From positions 1-5,881 of the forward strand of contig JAIFLS010000064.1 in NCBI GenBank assembly GCA_020048935.1: 5,881 nt of DNA, given 5' to 3'. Shown here one piece after another: positions 1-5,881 of this stretch. Under the pieces are notes generated by a model. The model did no database searches. It was not told the DNA's origin and worked only from the letters and a program-made list of their open reading frames with translations. The stretch is from a bacterium. Its GTDB lineage: Bacteria > Verrucomicrobiota > Kiritimatiellia > UBA8416. The stretch's first letter is position 1. Every line of letters starts with the position of its first letter. The position numbers and the translations under genes are program-made.

Positions 1-1
1 T

Positions 2-295
2 GCCCGGCGCTATTACGAGCCATACTTGGACGACAGCCGCCCGATCACCTTGGTCGGCGTCGAATTCTCTGGCGCCGCCCGCAACCTGGGCGAACACCGG
101 ATCGAAGCGGTTGACGGCGGTGCGGATCACGAGCCTGCCGGGATCCGTGAAACCGGCGTGCCCTACGCCACGGAGGCGGAAGCCCGCGGCGCCGAGCGCG
201 AACGGCAGGCCATCGCCCGCCGCCTGAAGGAAAAAGGCATAGACCCCGCCATCATCGCCGAGGTCACCGGCCTCAAGACGGGCCAGTCGCGCTAA
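2..295 (+). CDS. C-terminal fragment of a PD-(D/E)XK nuclease / AAA-ATPase (DUF1703-type) protein with an Rpn-like tail
   Basis: The frame is open to the left edge, so this is the 3' end of a longer gene; the internal TTG at 26 is unlikely to be its start. The first ~35 residues (ARRYYEPYLDD, then ITLVGVEFSGAARNLGEHRIE) resemble the last strands of the PD-(D/E)XK nuclease domain at the C-terminus of AAA-ATPase-like proteins (PF09820 plus PF08011), where Y..KY, I.LIGI.FS and RN...W.IE recur. The catalytic residues and ATPase would lie upstream, outside the window. After it comes a linker rich in Gly, Ala and Glu, and a charged helix ending KEKGIDPAIIAEVTGL, which resembles the C-terminal tail of Rpn/PDDEXK_2 transposase-like nucleases. 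Proteins of this sort are often multi-copy accessory genes of uncertain role. The gene ends 28 bp before the next start and is probably unrelated to it. The family call is from memory of motifs. Confidence 0.65.
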   Translation, partial: ARRYYEPYLDDSRPITLVGVEFSGAARNLGEHRIEAVDGGADHEPAGIRETGVPYATEAEARGAERERQAIARRLKEKGIDPAIIAEVTGLKTGQSR

Positions 296-323
296 CCGGC
301 AAAGACGTCGGCCAACCAAAACC

Positions 324-2681
324 ATGAGAAGGTATTTTGTTGCTGTGCTCGTCATGCTGCTTCCCGCCTCGATCGGGTTCTGCACACCGCTGGCGGGGGT
401 GGATACTCCGGCCGATTTCGGTGCCTTGGTGCGTGCGTTCAGTGAGAATCGTTATGCCATGGCGAAGGAGTTGTCAGCGCGGCTGAGTCTGCCCCTGCCG
501 CCACAGGCGGACGCCTTCTTCCGCGTCGCGGCCACCGGGCCGTGGGAGGCGGTTTCCAACAGCTTCGAGCAGGTCAAGCAGCAGACAGAATACGGGACGG
601 CTATCACCGGGTTGCAGAACGAACTATGGGCGCCGGCTCACGAAGCGATGGGCGCATGGGAAGTCTGGATCGGGTGGAAGCAGGATTCGTCTCTGCTGGC
701 TCTGTTTCATGAGCCTGTCCTTGCCTCCATGCCCAAGGGCAGCATCTACTTCGGCGGGACCGACTACGGACGGTTTGTCATTACCGCCGTGAATGCGGTG
801 CAGGATCCGCCGCCGGTCTTCTGCATCACGCAGAACGCCTTGGCGGACTACACCTACGCCGCGCATCTTAATGCCGTCTATGGCGACAAAATCTGGATGC
901 CGAAGGGGACCGATTCGGCCCGGGCGTTCCAGCGCTACTTCGAGGAAGTCAGCACTGGCAAGCGGCCCGAAAATGCACACATCCAGAAAGAGAACGGGCG
1001 AGTGACGATAACCGGGGTCCTCGGTGTGATGGAGCTAAACGGTATTCTCAGTGAGATGATTTTCGAGCACAACAAGGACGCGCATGAATTCTTTGTCGAG
1101 GAAAGTTACGTGATTTCCTGGATGTACCCCTACCTTGAACCGCATGGCCTGATCTTGAAGCTCAATCGTCAGCCAATTGAAAATCTTTCTGACGAGAGCG
1201 TTGCCCGTGACCGCGAGTTCTGGGACCGGCATGAGAAGTTGATTGAGAGCCAGGCGGGGTTCGCCGGCAACGTCGAGGCACGCAAGGCCTATTCCAAGTT
1301 ACGCAGCGCCATTGCCGGGATATACGCTTACCGCAAGCTGTATGATGACGGCGAGGCGGCGTTCCAGCAAGCAATCAGGCTGCTCCCCGCCTCCCCGGAG
1401 GCGAGTTTTCGGCTGGCGAAAATGTATGAAGAGCAGGGAAAATTGCCGGAAGCGATACGCACGATGACCGCGTATCTTGAGTGCGCACTGCCGGATTCAC
1501 GAAAAAGCGCATTGGAGTATATCAAGAAACTGGAAGTCCGGGCACAGGGCAGCGCTGGGCGGACGCGGGCTGTCACTGGCGAATCAAGCGGATACCGTGC
1601 GTCCGAGGATGCGGAGGCACCGGAGATCCCGCTCTTGTTTTCAAATCGGTTAAGCAAGCATGCACGCGAGATGGCATTGCTCCGCTATGATGGCGAGCAC
1701 ACGCAGGAGGCGGTGCTTCGTGCCCTGCGCTGGCTGGCCGTCAACCAGCATCCGGACGGCTCTTGGGGGAGTACCAAGCCGGCGATGACGGCGCTGGCCT
1801 TGCTGGCCTACCTGGCCCACGGCGAAACGTCACGATCAGAGGAGTTTGGCCCGGTTGTCGAAAAGGCGTTGAGCTTCCTGCTGGATGCACAGGAGCCAGA
1901 CGGGCATTTCAAGGGGCGGGACGGTCATGATTATACGCATCCGATTGTCACGTATGCCTTGTGCGAGGCCTATAGCATGACCCGCAATCCCACGATCAAG
2001 GATGCCGCCGTCAAGGCACTGGACGTTGTGGTCAGGGGGCAGAATCCGAGCGGTGGATTCAATTACAACCTGAAACCATCAACACGCAACGATACCTCGT
2101 ACATGGCCTGGTGTGCCCAGGCGCTCAAGGCGGGCGAGGTCGCCGGGCTTGGAGCGGTTGTGGACGGCTTGGGAAACGTGTTGAAGAAGGCGGTACTTGG
2201 ATTCCGCGCGAATTACGGTGAGCGTGATGGCGTGGGCGGCTTTGGCTATACAGGGCCCAGTTCCGCACATGGTTTGTCGGGGGCTGGGGCGTTTGCCATG
2301 CAGCTATTGGGCGAAGGCAAGAGCAAGGAGGTCCGCAATACCATCCCGGCTCTGCAGCAGAAATTCCCGTTCGACTGGGAGAATCCAAAGGGCGGTTCGC
2401 CTCTTTATTACTGGAGTTACATCACCCAGGCCTCCTTCCACCATGGCGGTAGAGGATGGCTCGATTGGAACGGGAAATTCTCGCGCGGTCTGGTGGCCGC
2501 GCAGAAGGTCATCGGCAGGGATCGTAGCCGCTATGTCGATCAGTCGAGCCAGCCGCAGGAGATCGGGTCTTGGACATCTCCGTCCCGGGACCACACCGGT
2601 GGGAATGGCGAAGTGATGGAAACCATTCTCTGTACCCTGATGCTGGAAGTCTACTACCGGCACCTTCCGCTTGTTCAATAG
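324..2681 (+). CDS. Exported protein: conserved PVC-type domain + TPR + prenyltransferase/squalene-oxidase-like repeats
   Basis: This is a 785-residue protein of unknown function, probably periplasmic or envelope-associated. Residues 1-25 form a signal peptide (RR, then a VAVLVMLLPASIGF core); Cys20 follows Phe, so there is no good lipobox. Residues ~100-300 form a domain with KGSIYFGGTDYGRF (138-151), ITQNALADYTY (168-178) and MYPYLEPHGLILKLNR (267-282), which I recall from uncharacterised verrucomicrobial TPR proteins. Two TPRs follow at about 325-392. After a variable linker, residues ~460-780 carry toroid repeats: QHPDGSWG (475), QEPDGHFKG (523), QNPSGGFNYN (573) and GGFGYTGP (638), ending in YYWSYITQASFHHGG and GSWTSPS. 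These are degenerate QW-like motifs of the squalene-cyclase/prenyltransferase fold. I see no DxDD cyclase motif, so enzymatic cyclisation is doubtful and a binding or scaffold role is as likely. No Shine-Dalgarno sequence is visible before the ATG. Gene 3 follows after 35 bp. Confidence 0.85.
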   Translation: MRRYFVAVLVMLLPASIGFCTPLAGVDTPADFGALVRAFSENRYAMAKELSARLSLPLPPQADAFFRVAATGPWEAVSNSFEQVKQQTEYGTAITGLQNELWAPAHEAMGAWEVWIGWKQDSSLLALFHEPVLASMPKGSIYFGGTDYGRFVITAVNAVQDPPPVFCITQNALADYTYAAHLNAVYGDKIWMPKGTDSARAFQRYFEEVSTGKRPENAHIQKENGRVTITGVLGVMELNGILSEMIFEHNKDAHEFFVEESYVISWMYPYLEPHGLILKLNRQPIENLSDESVARDREFWDRHEKLIESQAGFAGNVEARKAYSKLRSAIAGIYAYRKLYDDGEAAFQQAIRLLPASPEASFRLAKMYEEQGKLPEAIRTMTAYLECALPDSRKSALEYIKKLEVRAQGSAGRTRAVTGESSGYRASEDAEAPEIPLLFSNRLSKHAREMALLRYDGEHTQEAVLRALRWLAVNQHPDGSWGSTKPAMTALALLAYLAHGETSRSEEFGPVVEKALSFLLDAQEPDGHFKGRDGHDYTHPIVTYALCEAYSMTRNPTIKDAAVKALDVVVRGQNPSGGFNYNLKPSTRNDTSYMAWCAQALKAGEVAGLGAVVDGLGNVLKKAVLGFRANYGERDGVGGFGYTGPSSAHGLSGAGAFAMQLLGEGKSKEVRNTIPALQQKFPFDWENPKGGSPLYYWSYITQASFHHGGRGWLDWNGKFSRGLVAAQKVIGRDRSRYVDQSSQPQEIGSWTSPSRDHTGGNGEVMETILCTLMLEVYYRHLPLVQ

Positions 2682-2705
2682 TACCGCTTATCAATAACCT
2701 AAAAA

Positions 2706-2711
2706 AGGGAG
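2706..2711 (+). promoter_or_regulatory. Ribosome binding site for the coiled-coil/zinc-ribbon membrane protein
   Basis: AGGGAG lies five bases before the ATG at 2717. It decides the start: the same frame is open back to a TTG at 2570, but that extension lies inside the preceding gene, has no comparable site, and would put about 49 hydrophilic residues before a typical N-terminal membrane anchor. Confidence 0.75.
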
Positions 2712-2716
2712 ACAAA

Positions 2717-3811
2717 ATGAAGGCAACACCACGACCCAAGGGACCCTGGATTCACCGCTTCTCGATCCGCCTGTTCACGGTGGTTCTCGCGGTGCTTTTC
2801 TATTGGGCTCTCGGCTTCCTGGTCGAGGATATCGAGTCGATCAAGGGGCCCCAGTATGACGAGATCGAGAAGAATCACGTCGATCAGGCGCTTGTTGAAC
2901 AGGATCTGAAGCTCGCGACGGACATCACGGACGTGGACATCGCCATTTCCAGCAAGCGTGATGAGATGCGGATCGTGAGCGACAGCTCCCAGAATCTCCA
3001 GAATACCATCAATCAACTGATCGAGCTCCAGAAGCTCGCGATCCAGAAATCGGCATCCCTGCCGGAAACGGAACAGGCGAACCTCTCAGAAAGCCTGGCC
3101 CGTTTTCTCGATAGCCAGAAGCAATATCAAACGTACAACGCCGGGCTTTCGGAACTCACGGACCGGAAACGCCGGTACGAGGCCGAGAAGATCAGGGTAG
3201 AGAAGCAGATTGAACATCAGCGTGAACCTGCAAGGAGGGAATTCCAACGCCTCCGGGAAAAACATGAAATGCTCCTTGCCGTGCTCCAGCTCCTGATTCT
3301 GATTCCCCTCTTGGCTGCCGGCGCCTTCCTGATTGCAAGGAAACGGGCCAGTATCTACTTCCCTCTCTTCCTGGGATACGGAGCCGCGGTGCTGCTGAAG
3401 GTTTCCCTCGTCATCCACGAGTACTTCCCCTCGCGGTATTTCAAGTACGTGCTCGTGATCGGTCTCCTTGTCGCCGTCGTCAAGCTGCTGGTCTACTTCA
3501 TCCGCGTTGTCGCGTTCCCGAAGGCGCAATGGTTGACCCGGCAGTATCGCGAGGCATACGAGCGGTTCCTTTGTCCGGTCTGCGAGTATCCGATCCGTAC
3601 AGGACCGCGCAAGTTCCTGTTCTGGACCCGGCGGACGGTCAACAAGATCGTGCTTCCGAATGCGGCATCGGAAGAAACCCCTTACTCATGCCCGGCATGC
3701 GGGACCACCCTGTTCGAGGCCTGTCCGGGCTGCCATGGTATCCGGCACGCCCTGCTTCCCCACTGCGAGCATTGCAATGCCGAGAAGGAGATAACGGATT
3801 GCCAGAAATGA
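2717..3811 (+). CDS. Inner-membrane protein with periplasmic coiled coil and C-terminal four-CxxC (zinc-ribbon-like) domain
   Basis: This is a 364-residue protein I cannot assign to a named family. A basic N-terminus (residues 1-16) precedes membrane segment 1 (about 17-37). Residues ~45-185 are charged and heptad-like, and predict a long coiled coil. Three more membrane segments lie at about 187-206, 212-232 and 242-264. Positive residues (ARKR at 207-210; R/K after 263) fit N-in/C-in, which puts the coiled coil in the periplasm and the C-terminus in the cytoplasm. The C-terminal part has CPVC (286-289), CPAC (325-328), CPGC (336-339) and CEHC (350-353), enough ligands for two zinc sites, plus His340, 344, 349 and 352. 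It starts 35 bp after the exported TPR/toroid gene on the same strand with no terminator between, so the two are probably cotranscribed. An envelope role with that protein is inference. Zinc binding is deduced from the cysteine pattern only. Confidence 0.85.
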   Translation: MKATPRPKGPWIHRFSIRLFTVVLAVLFYWALGFLVEDIESIKGPQYDEIEKNHVDQALVEQDLKLATDITDVDIAISSKRDEMRIVSDSSQNLQNTINQLIELQKLAIQKSASLPETEQANLSESLARFLDSQKQYQTYNAGLSELTDRKRRYEAEKIRVEKQIEHQREPARREFQRLREKHEMLLAVLQLLILIPLLAAGAFLIARKRASIYFPLFLGYGAAVLLKVSLVIHEYFPSRYFKYVLVIGLLVAVVKLLVYFIRVVAFPKAQWLTRQYREAYERFLCPVCEYPIRTGPRKFLFWTRRTVNKIVLPNAASEETPYSCPACGTTLFEACPGCHGIRHALLPHCEHCNAEKEITDCQK

Positions 3812-3937
3812 TGCGTTTGCCCTGTCTTTACACTTGCTTGCATTCCGTCGTTTTGCGACAATAGGACACATAGACGGTTGCAGATTATCGGACTGTAGAC
3901 ACGGAAAAGCTTAGCAAGTTCGTAGAAGCGACGTGAA

Positions 3938-3957
3938 TTTGGCGGATGGAAGCCAAA
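3938..3957 (+). promoter_or_regulatory. Small inverted repeat in the probable leader of the autotransporter-repeat gene
   Basis: TTTGGC and GCCAAA form a perfect 6-bp inverted repeat around an 8-base loop (GGATGGAA), ending four bases before the ribosome binding site at 3962. It could be a leader hairpin affecting translation or a small operator; it could also be chance, since six-base pairs of this kind are common. The rest of the 163-bp gap (3812-3974) shows no convincing -35/-10 pair and no hairpin with a T-tract. Confidence 0.25.
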
Positions 3958-3961
3958 CTAT

Positions 3962-3969
3962 AGAGGTGG
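3962..3969 (+). promoter_or_regulatory. Ribosome binding site for the autotransporter-repeat protein
   Basis: AGAGGTGG sits five bases before the ATG at 3975. It supports that start over the in-frame GTG at 3933, as does the signal peptide, which begins directly at this Met (MNSGYALFRLAVIVSLSLFA). Confidence 0.6.
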
Positions 3970-3974
3970 TTAGT

Positions 3975-5840
3975 ATGAACTCCGGTTACGCATTATTCCG
4001 GCTGGCTGTGATCGTTTCGCTCTCATTGTTTGCGGCGGACAGGCTTCTGGCAACTGACTTGACCTGGGATGCAACCCCAGGCGATGCCATCAACGATGGC
4101 AGCGGCATATGGCTTGATCCGGGGCAATGGAATGACGGTTCCCCGAATGCCAGTTGGAGCAATTCCACACCGGACAATGCCATTATCGGGGTCGGCGGCA
4201 CGGCGGGAGTGATTACGCTTGGTGCTGTTACAGCCGGGAGCGTGACGGTCACCAATTTTACCGGAACCTATGTCCTCACCAATGGCAATCTTACCGTCAA
4301 TGACACGATAACCATTGCCACCAATGCCGGCCCGGTCTCCCTGTATACCCCTGTCAGCGGGGCGGCTGGCATTACCAAGGCCAACACCGGCACGCTGCTT
4401 CTGGCAGGCACCAACTCCTTCACAGGTAACATAACCATCAACGCCGGCACGCTGCAGATTGGCATTAATGGCACGAGCGCCACTCTCGGCGGCGGCATTT
4501 ACGCCGGAAATATCATTAATAACGGCACGCTCGACATCCAGACAGCCGCCAGCATAACCCTGAGTGGCGTCATCAGCGGTAGCGGACCTCTCAAAAAATA
4601 CACCAGTGGAAACCTCACCCTTTCTGGAGCCAACACCTTCAGGGGCAAGGTGACCCACGGATCTCTCTCTAATCCGGGTGGCGCTGGCATTCTCACGGTG
4701 TCATCGTTTAACAGCGTCAATGGCGGCACACCCTTGCTGCCCAGCAGTTCCCTCGGGGCACCGACTAACGTAGCGAATGGCACGATCGACCTTGGGACCG
4801 GTAATAGCTCACCAAATCCTACGCTTAGGTACATCGGCGGAGGCGAAACCACCGACCGCGTTATCAATCTCACGTTCAACGGTGGTGCCAGCCGAACCCT
4901 TGATGCGTCTGGAAGCGGCCTGCTCAAGTTCACCAGTCCATTTACTGGAAGTGGTGCTTCAACCCCCAGTGGCGCTCTGATTCTGACCGGGACCGGCTCT
5001 GGCGAAATTGAAGCGAACATTCCCGAATTCTATGTCGGCAGTAAGCTTACCAAGAACGGGGCGGGCACCTGGACCTTGGGCGGAAAAATCAACAACACGG
5101 GAATCCTTACGGTCAGTGCGGGCACGCTCAATCTCGACGCGACCAACGCGACCGGGGTTAGCTCGAACACGATTGCCGTTAGCGGCGGCACGCTTAATCT
5201 CAACGCCACGAACGCCATCAGCACAAGGCCTGTGACAATCAGTGGCACCGGCAGGGTGAACGCCAATGCGCCTTTCGCGCTGGGAAGCTGTGCCATCACG
5301 GTCACGAACAGTGCCACGCTGGCGCTTACGGTTGACCTCGGCCTGATGAGCACGAACCGCCTGACGATTAGCGGCACGGGCAAAGTACAGCTTGATGCCG
5401 GCGTCAGGTCGACCGTCGGATCCCTGTTCTTCGGCACGAACAGCATGGCCGTTGGGGTCTGGGGCTCAACCAACAGCACGGCTGGGTCCACGAGCACGAA
5501 TTTCACCGGCACGGGAAAACTGTTTGTCGGGGTCGAGATCCCGGGCGGTGGAACCACTGTTTGTCGGGGTCGAGATCCCGGGCGGTGGAACCGTTGTTAT
5601 TGTCAAGTAGGGCCGGTCGTTTGTTTCAGGTACAGCAAAAGGCGATTGTGGAGAAGGCTTATTAATGAGGAGGTACGTTATGAGCATTCAGAGAAAGCCG
5701 AATCAACTGATCGCCATTATCAACCCGCTGGCGAAATCCGCGACCTCTTTACCCACGCTGCTGGTGGTGGGTCTGCTAACCGCGGCGCAGGCGGCAACGC
5801 TTGCGTGGGATGCCAACGGTACGACCGTCGCCCAGACTGA
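3975..5840 (+). CDS. Autotransporter-associated beta-strand repeat protein, 3' end frameshifted by a 37-bp duplication
   Basis: This is a probable secreted or surface beta-solenoid protein. The signal peptide spans residues 1-26 (cleavage likely after RLLA), followed by LTWDATPGD...GIWLDPGQWNDG, the usual N-terminal cap of these proteins. PATR-type repeats (PF12951/TIGR02601) are visible at ~132-161 (TGTLLLAGTNSFTG, NAGTLQI), 205-229 (NLTLSGANTFRG) and 357-387 (LTKNGAGTWTLGG, SAGTLNL). Composition is rich in Thr, Asn, Gly and Ser with few charges. The region ~461-515 (LTISGTGKVQLDAG, VGSLFFGTN, GVWGSTNS, FTGTGKLFV) matches the closing module common in verrucomicrobial relatives. Without the duplication the protein would end ...LFVGVEIPGGGTVVIVK at the TAG at 5608-5610, with 532 residues. 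As written it shifts after residue 527 and adds 94 residues rich in Arg and Cys, overlapping the next gene to 5840. No C-terminal beta-barrel or recognisable sorting signal is present in either form, so the export route beyond Sec is unclear. Confidence 0.8.
   Translation: MNSGYALFRLAVIVSLSLFAADRLLATDLTWDATPGDAINDGSGIWLDPGQWNDGSPNASWSNSTPDNAIIGVGGTAGVITLGAVTAGSVTVTNFTGTYVLTNGNLTVNDTITIATNAGPVSLYTPVSGAAGITKANTGTLLLAGTNSFTGNITINAGTLQIGINGTSATLGGGIYAGNIINNGTLDIQTAASITLSGVISGSGPLKKYTSGNLTLSGANTFRGKVTHGSLSNPGGAGILTVSSFNSVNGGTPLLPSSSLGAPTNVANGTIDLGTGNSSPNPTLRYIGGGETTDRVINLTFNGGASRTLDASGSGLLKFTSPFTGSGASTPSGALILTGTGSGEIEANIPEFYVGSKLTKNGAGTWTLGGKINNTGILTVSAGTLNLDATNATGVSSNTIAVSGGTLNLNATNAISTRPVTISGTGRVNANAPFALGSCAITVTNSATLALTVDLGLMSTNRLTISGTGKVQLDAGVRSTVGSLFFGTNSMAVGVWGSTNSTAGSTSTNFTGTGKLFVGVEIPGGGTTVCRGRDPGRWNRCYCQVGPVVCFRYSKRRLWRRLINEEVRYEHSEKAESTDRHYQPAGEIRDLFTHAAGGGSANRGAGGNACVGCQRYDRRPD
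5115..5222 (+). repeat. Internal repeat pair within the beta-strand protein
   Basis: Two 42-bp segments, 5115-5156 and 5181-5222, encode SAGTLNLDATNATG and SGGTLNLNATNAIS, offset by 66 bp (22 residues). The DNA copies differ at several third positions, so this is an old duplication kept by selection on the solenoid, unlike the perfect 37-bp repeat further on. Confidence 0.6.
5519..5592 (+). repeat. Perfect 37-bp tandem duplication causing a frameshift
   Basis: Bases 5519-5555 and 5556-5592 are identical and directly adjacent. The unit begins ACTGTTTGTCGGGG and ends GGCGGTGGAACC. Thirty-seven is not a multiple of three, so the second copy is read in another frame (TVCRGRDPGRWN instead of LFVGVEIPGGGT). 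The frame that follows the second copy correctly gives VVIVK and a stop at 5610. Perfect identity points to a very recent event or an assembly error. Confidence 0.95.
5667..5673 (+). promoter_or_regulatory. Ribosome binding site for the second autotransporter-repeat-like gene
   Basis: GAGGAGG lies six bases before the ATG at 5680, close to the consensus and the strongest such site in the window. An in-frame ATG at 5665 overlaps it and has its own weaker purine stretch (GGAGAAGG, 5650-5657), so a protein five residues longer is possible. Confidence 0.75.
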
Positions 5841-5881
5841 CGGTGCGGCGGCCTGGCTCGCCGCCGACCTGTGGTGGACCG
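5680..5881 (+). CDS. N-terminus of a second autotransporter-repeat-type exported protein (cut by window end)
   Basis: Sixty-seven codons are visible and the frame is open to the edge. Residues 1-38 read as a signal peptide with a long polar start, then a LPTLLVVGLLTAAQA core with likely cleavage at AQA|AT. The mature start, LAWDANGTTVAQTDGAAAWL followed by ADLWW, is the WDANG...QTDG..W....WW cap that opens many PATR-repeat proteins of Verrucomicrobiota and Planctomycetota. It parallels LTWDATPGD...GIWLDPGQW in the preceding gene, but the DNA differs clearly, so these are diverged paralogues rather than a recent copy. It starts 69 bp after the TAG (5608-5610) that would end gene 4 without the duplication, with no terminator between, which suggests cotranscription. 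In the present sequence the frameshifted end of gene 4 overlaps its first 161 bases in another frame. Confidence 0.75.
   Translation, partial: MSIQRKPNQLIAIINPLAKSATSLPTLLVVGLLTAAQAATLAWDANGTTVAQTDGAAAWLAADLWWT

Noticed and set aside
2197..2616. 139-codon plus-strand frame inside the TPR/toroid gene
   Set aside because: It is an out-of-frame shadow of a gene with clear domain content; no binding site and no recognisable product.
2570..2716. Upstream extension of the membrane-protein gene to a TTG at 2570
   Set aside because: It overlaps the preceding gene, lacks a binding site, and the ATG at 2717 has a well-spaced AGGGAG and begins a typical N-terminal anchor.
3847..3859. Short hairpin GTCG-TTTTG-CGAC after the membrane-protein gene as a terminator
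   Set aside because: The stem is only four pairs and no run of T follows it.
3933..3974. Upstream GTG start for the autotransporter-repeat gene
   Set aside because: It would add 14 polar residues before a clean signal peptide, and the binding site at 3962-3969 fits the ATG at 3975.
4023..5557. Long open frames on the minus strand opposite the beta-strand gene (211, 173 and 175 codons)
   Set aside because: They mirror the repetitive Thr/Asn/Gly codons of the plus-strand gene, have no binding sites or recognisable domains, and overlap a well-supported gene.
5525..5592. tRNA T-arm-like look of the duplicated unit (CGGGGTCGAGATCCCG, then GGAACCA in the first copy)
   Set aside because: The loop is one base short of the T-loop consensus, no acceptor, D or anticodon arm is found upstream, and the sequence codes for a sensible peptide end.

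Overview
This 5.9-kb window carries five genes, all on the + strand. Together they suggest a Gram-negative member of the PVC group, most likely Verrucomicrobiota, Kiritimatiellota or Lentisphaerota, possibly from a metagenome. The evidence is the autotransporter-associated beta-strand repeat proteins in tandem, and an exported protein joining a conserved 'YFGGTD...ITQNALAD...MYPYLEPHGL' domain, TPRs and prenyltransferase/squalene-cyclase-type repeats. Both are typical of that group as I remember it. The taxonomic call is inference; there is no rRNA or other marker here.

Layout. (1) 2-295: the last 97 residues of a PD-(D/E)XK nuclease-type protein of the AAA-ATPase/DUF1703 kind, with an added Rpn-like C-terminal tail; its start lies outside the window. 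(2) 324-2681: a 785-residue exported protein with an N-terminal conserved domain, two TPRs and a C-terminal alpha/alpha-toroid. (3) 2717-3811: a 364-residue inner-membrane protein with a long periplasmic coiled coil and a cytoplasmic domain with four CxxC motifs, 35 bp behind gene 2 and probably in its operon. (4) 3975-5840: an autotransporter-repeat surface protein whose end is altered. An exact 37-bp tandem duplication (5519-5592) shifts the frame, so a protein that would have had 532 residues reads on for 94 foreign residues. (5) 5680 to the window end: the start of a second protein of the same general type, with a strong ribosome binding site.

Working together. Genes 2 and 3 look like an envelope pair: an exported TPR/toroid protein beside a membrane protein with a large periplasmic coiled coil. 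Their function is unknown. Genes 4 and 5 look like a tandem set of secreted or surface adhesin-like beta-solenoid proteins. The 163-bp gap at 3812-3974 separates the two pairs and holds a small inverted repeat just before the gene 4 ribosome binding site, but no convincing promoter or terminator. No RNA gene, CRISPR array, insertion sequence or phage gene was seen. The most checkable oddity is the 37-bp duplication, which may be a real mutation, a reversible switch or an assembly error.
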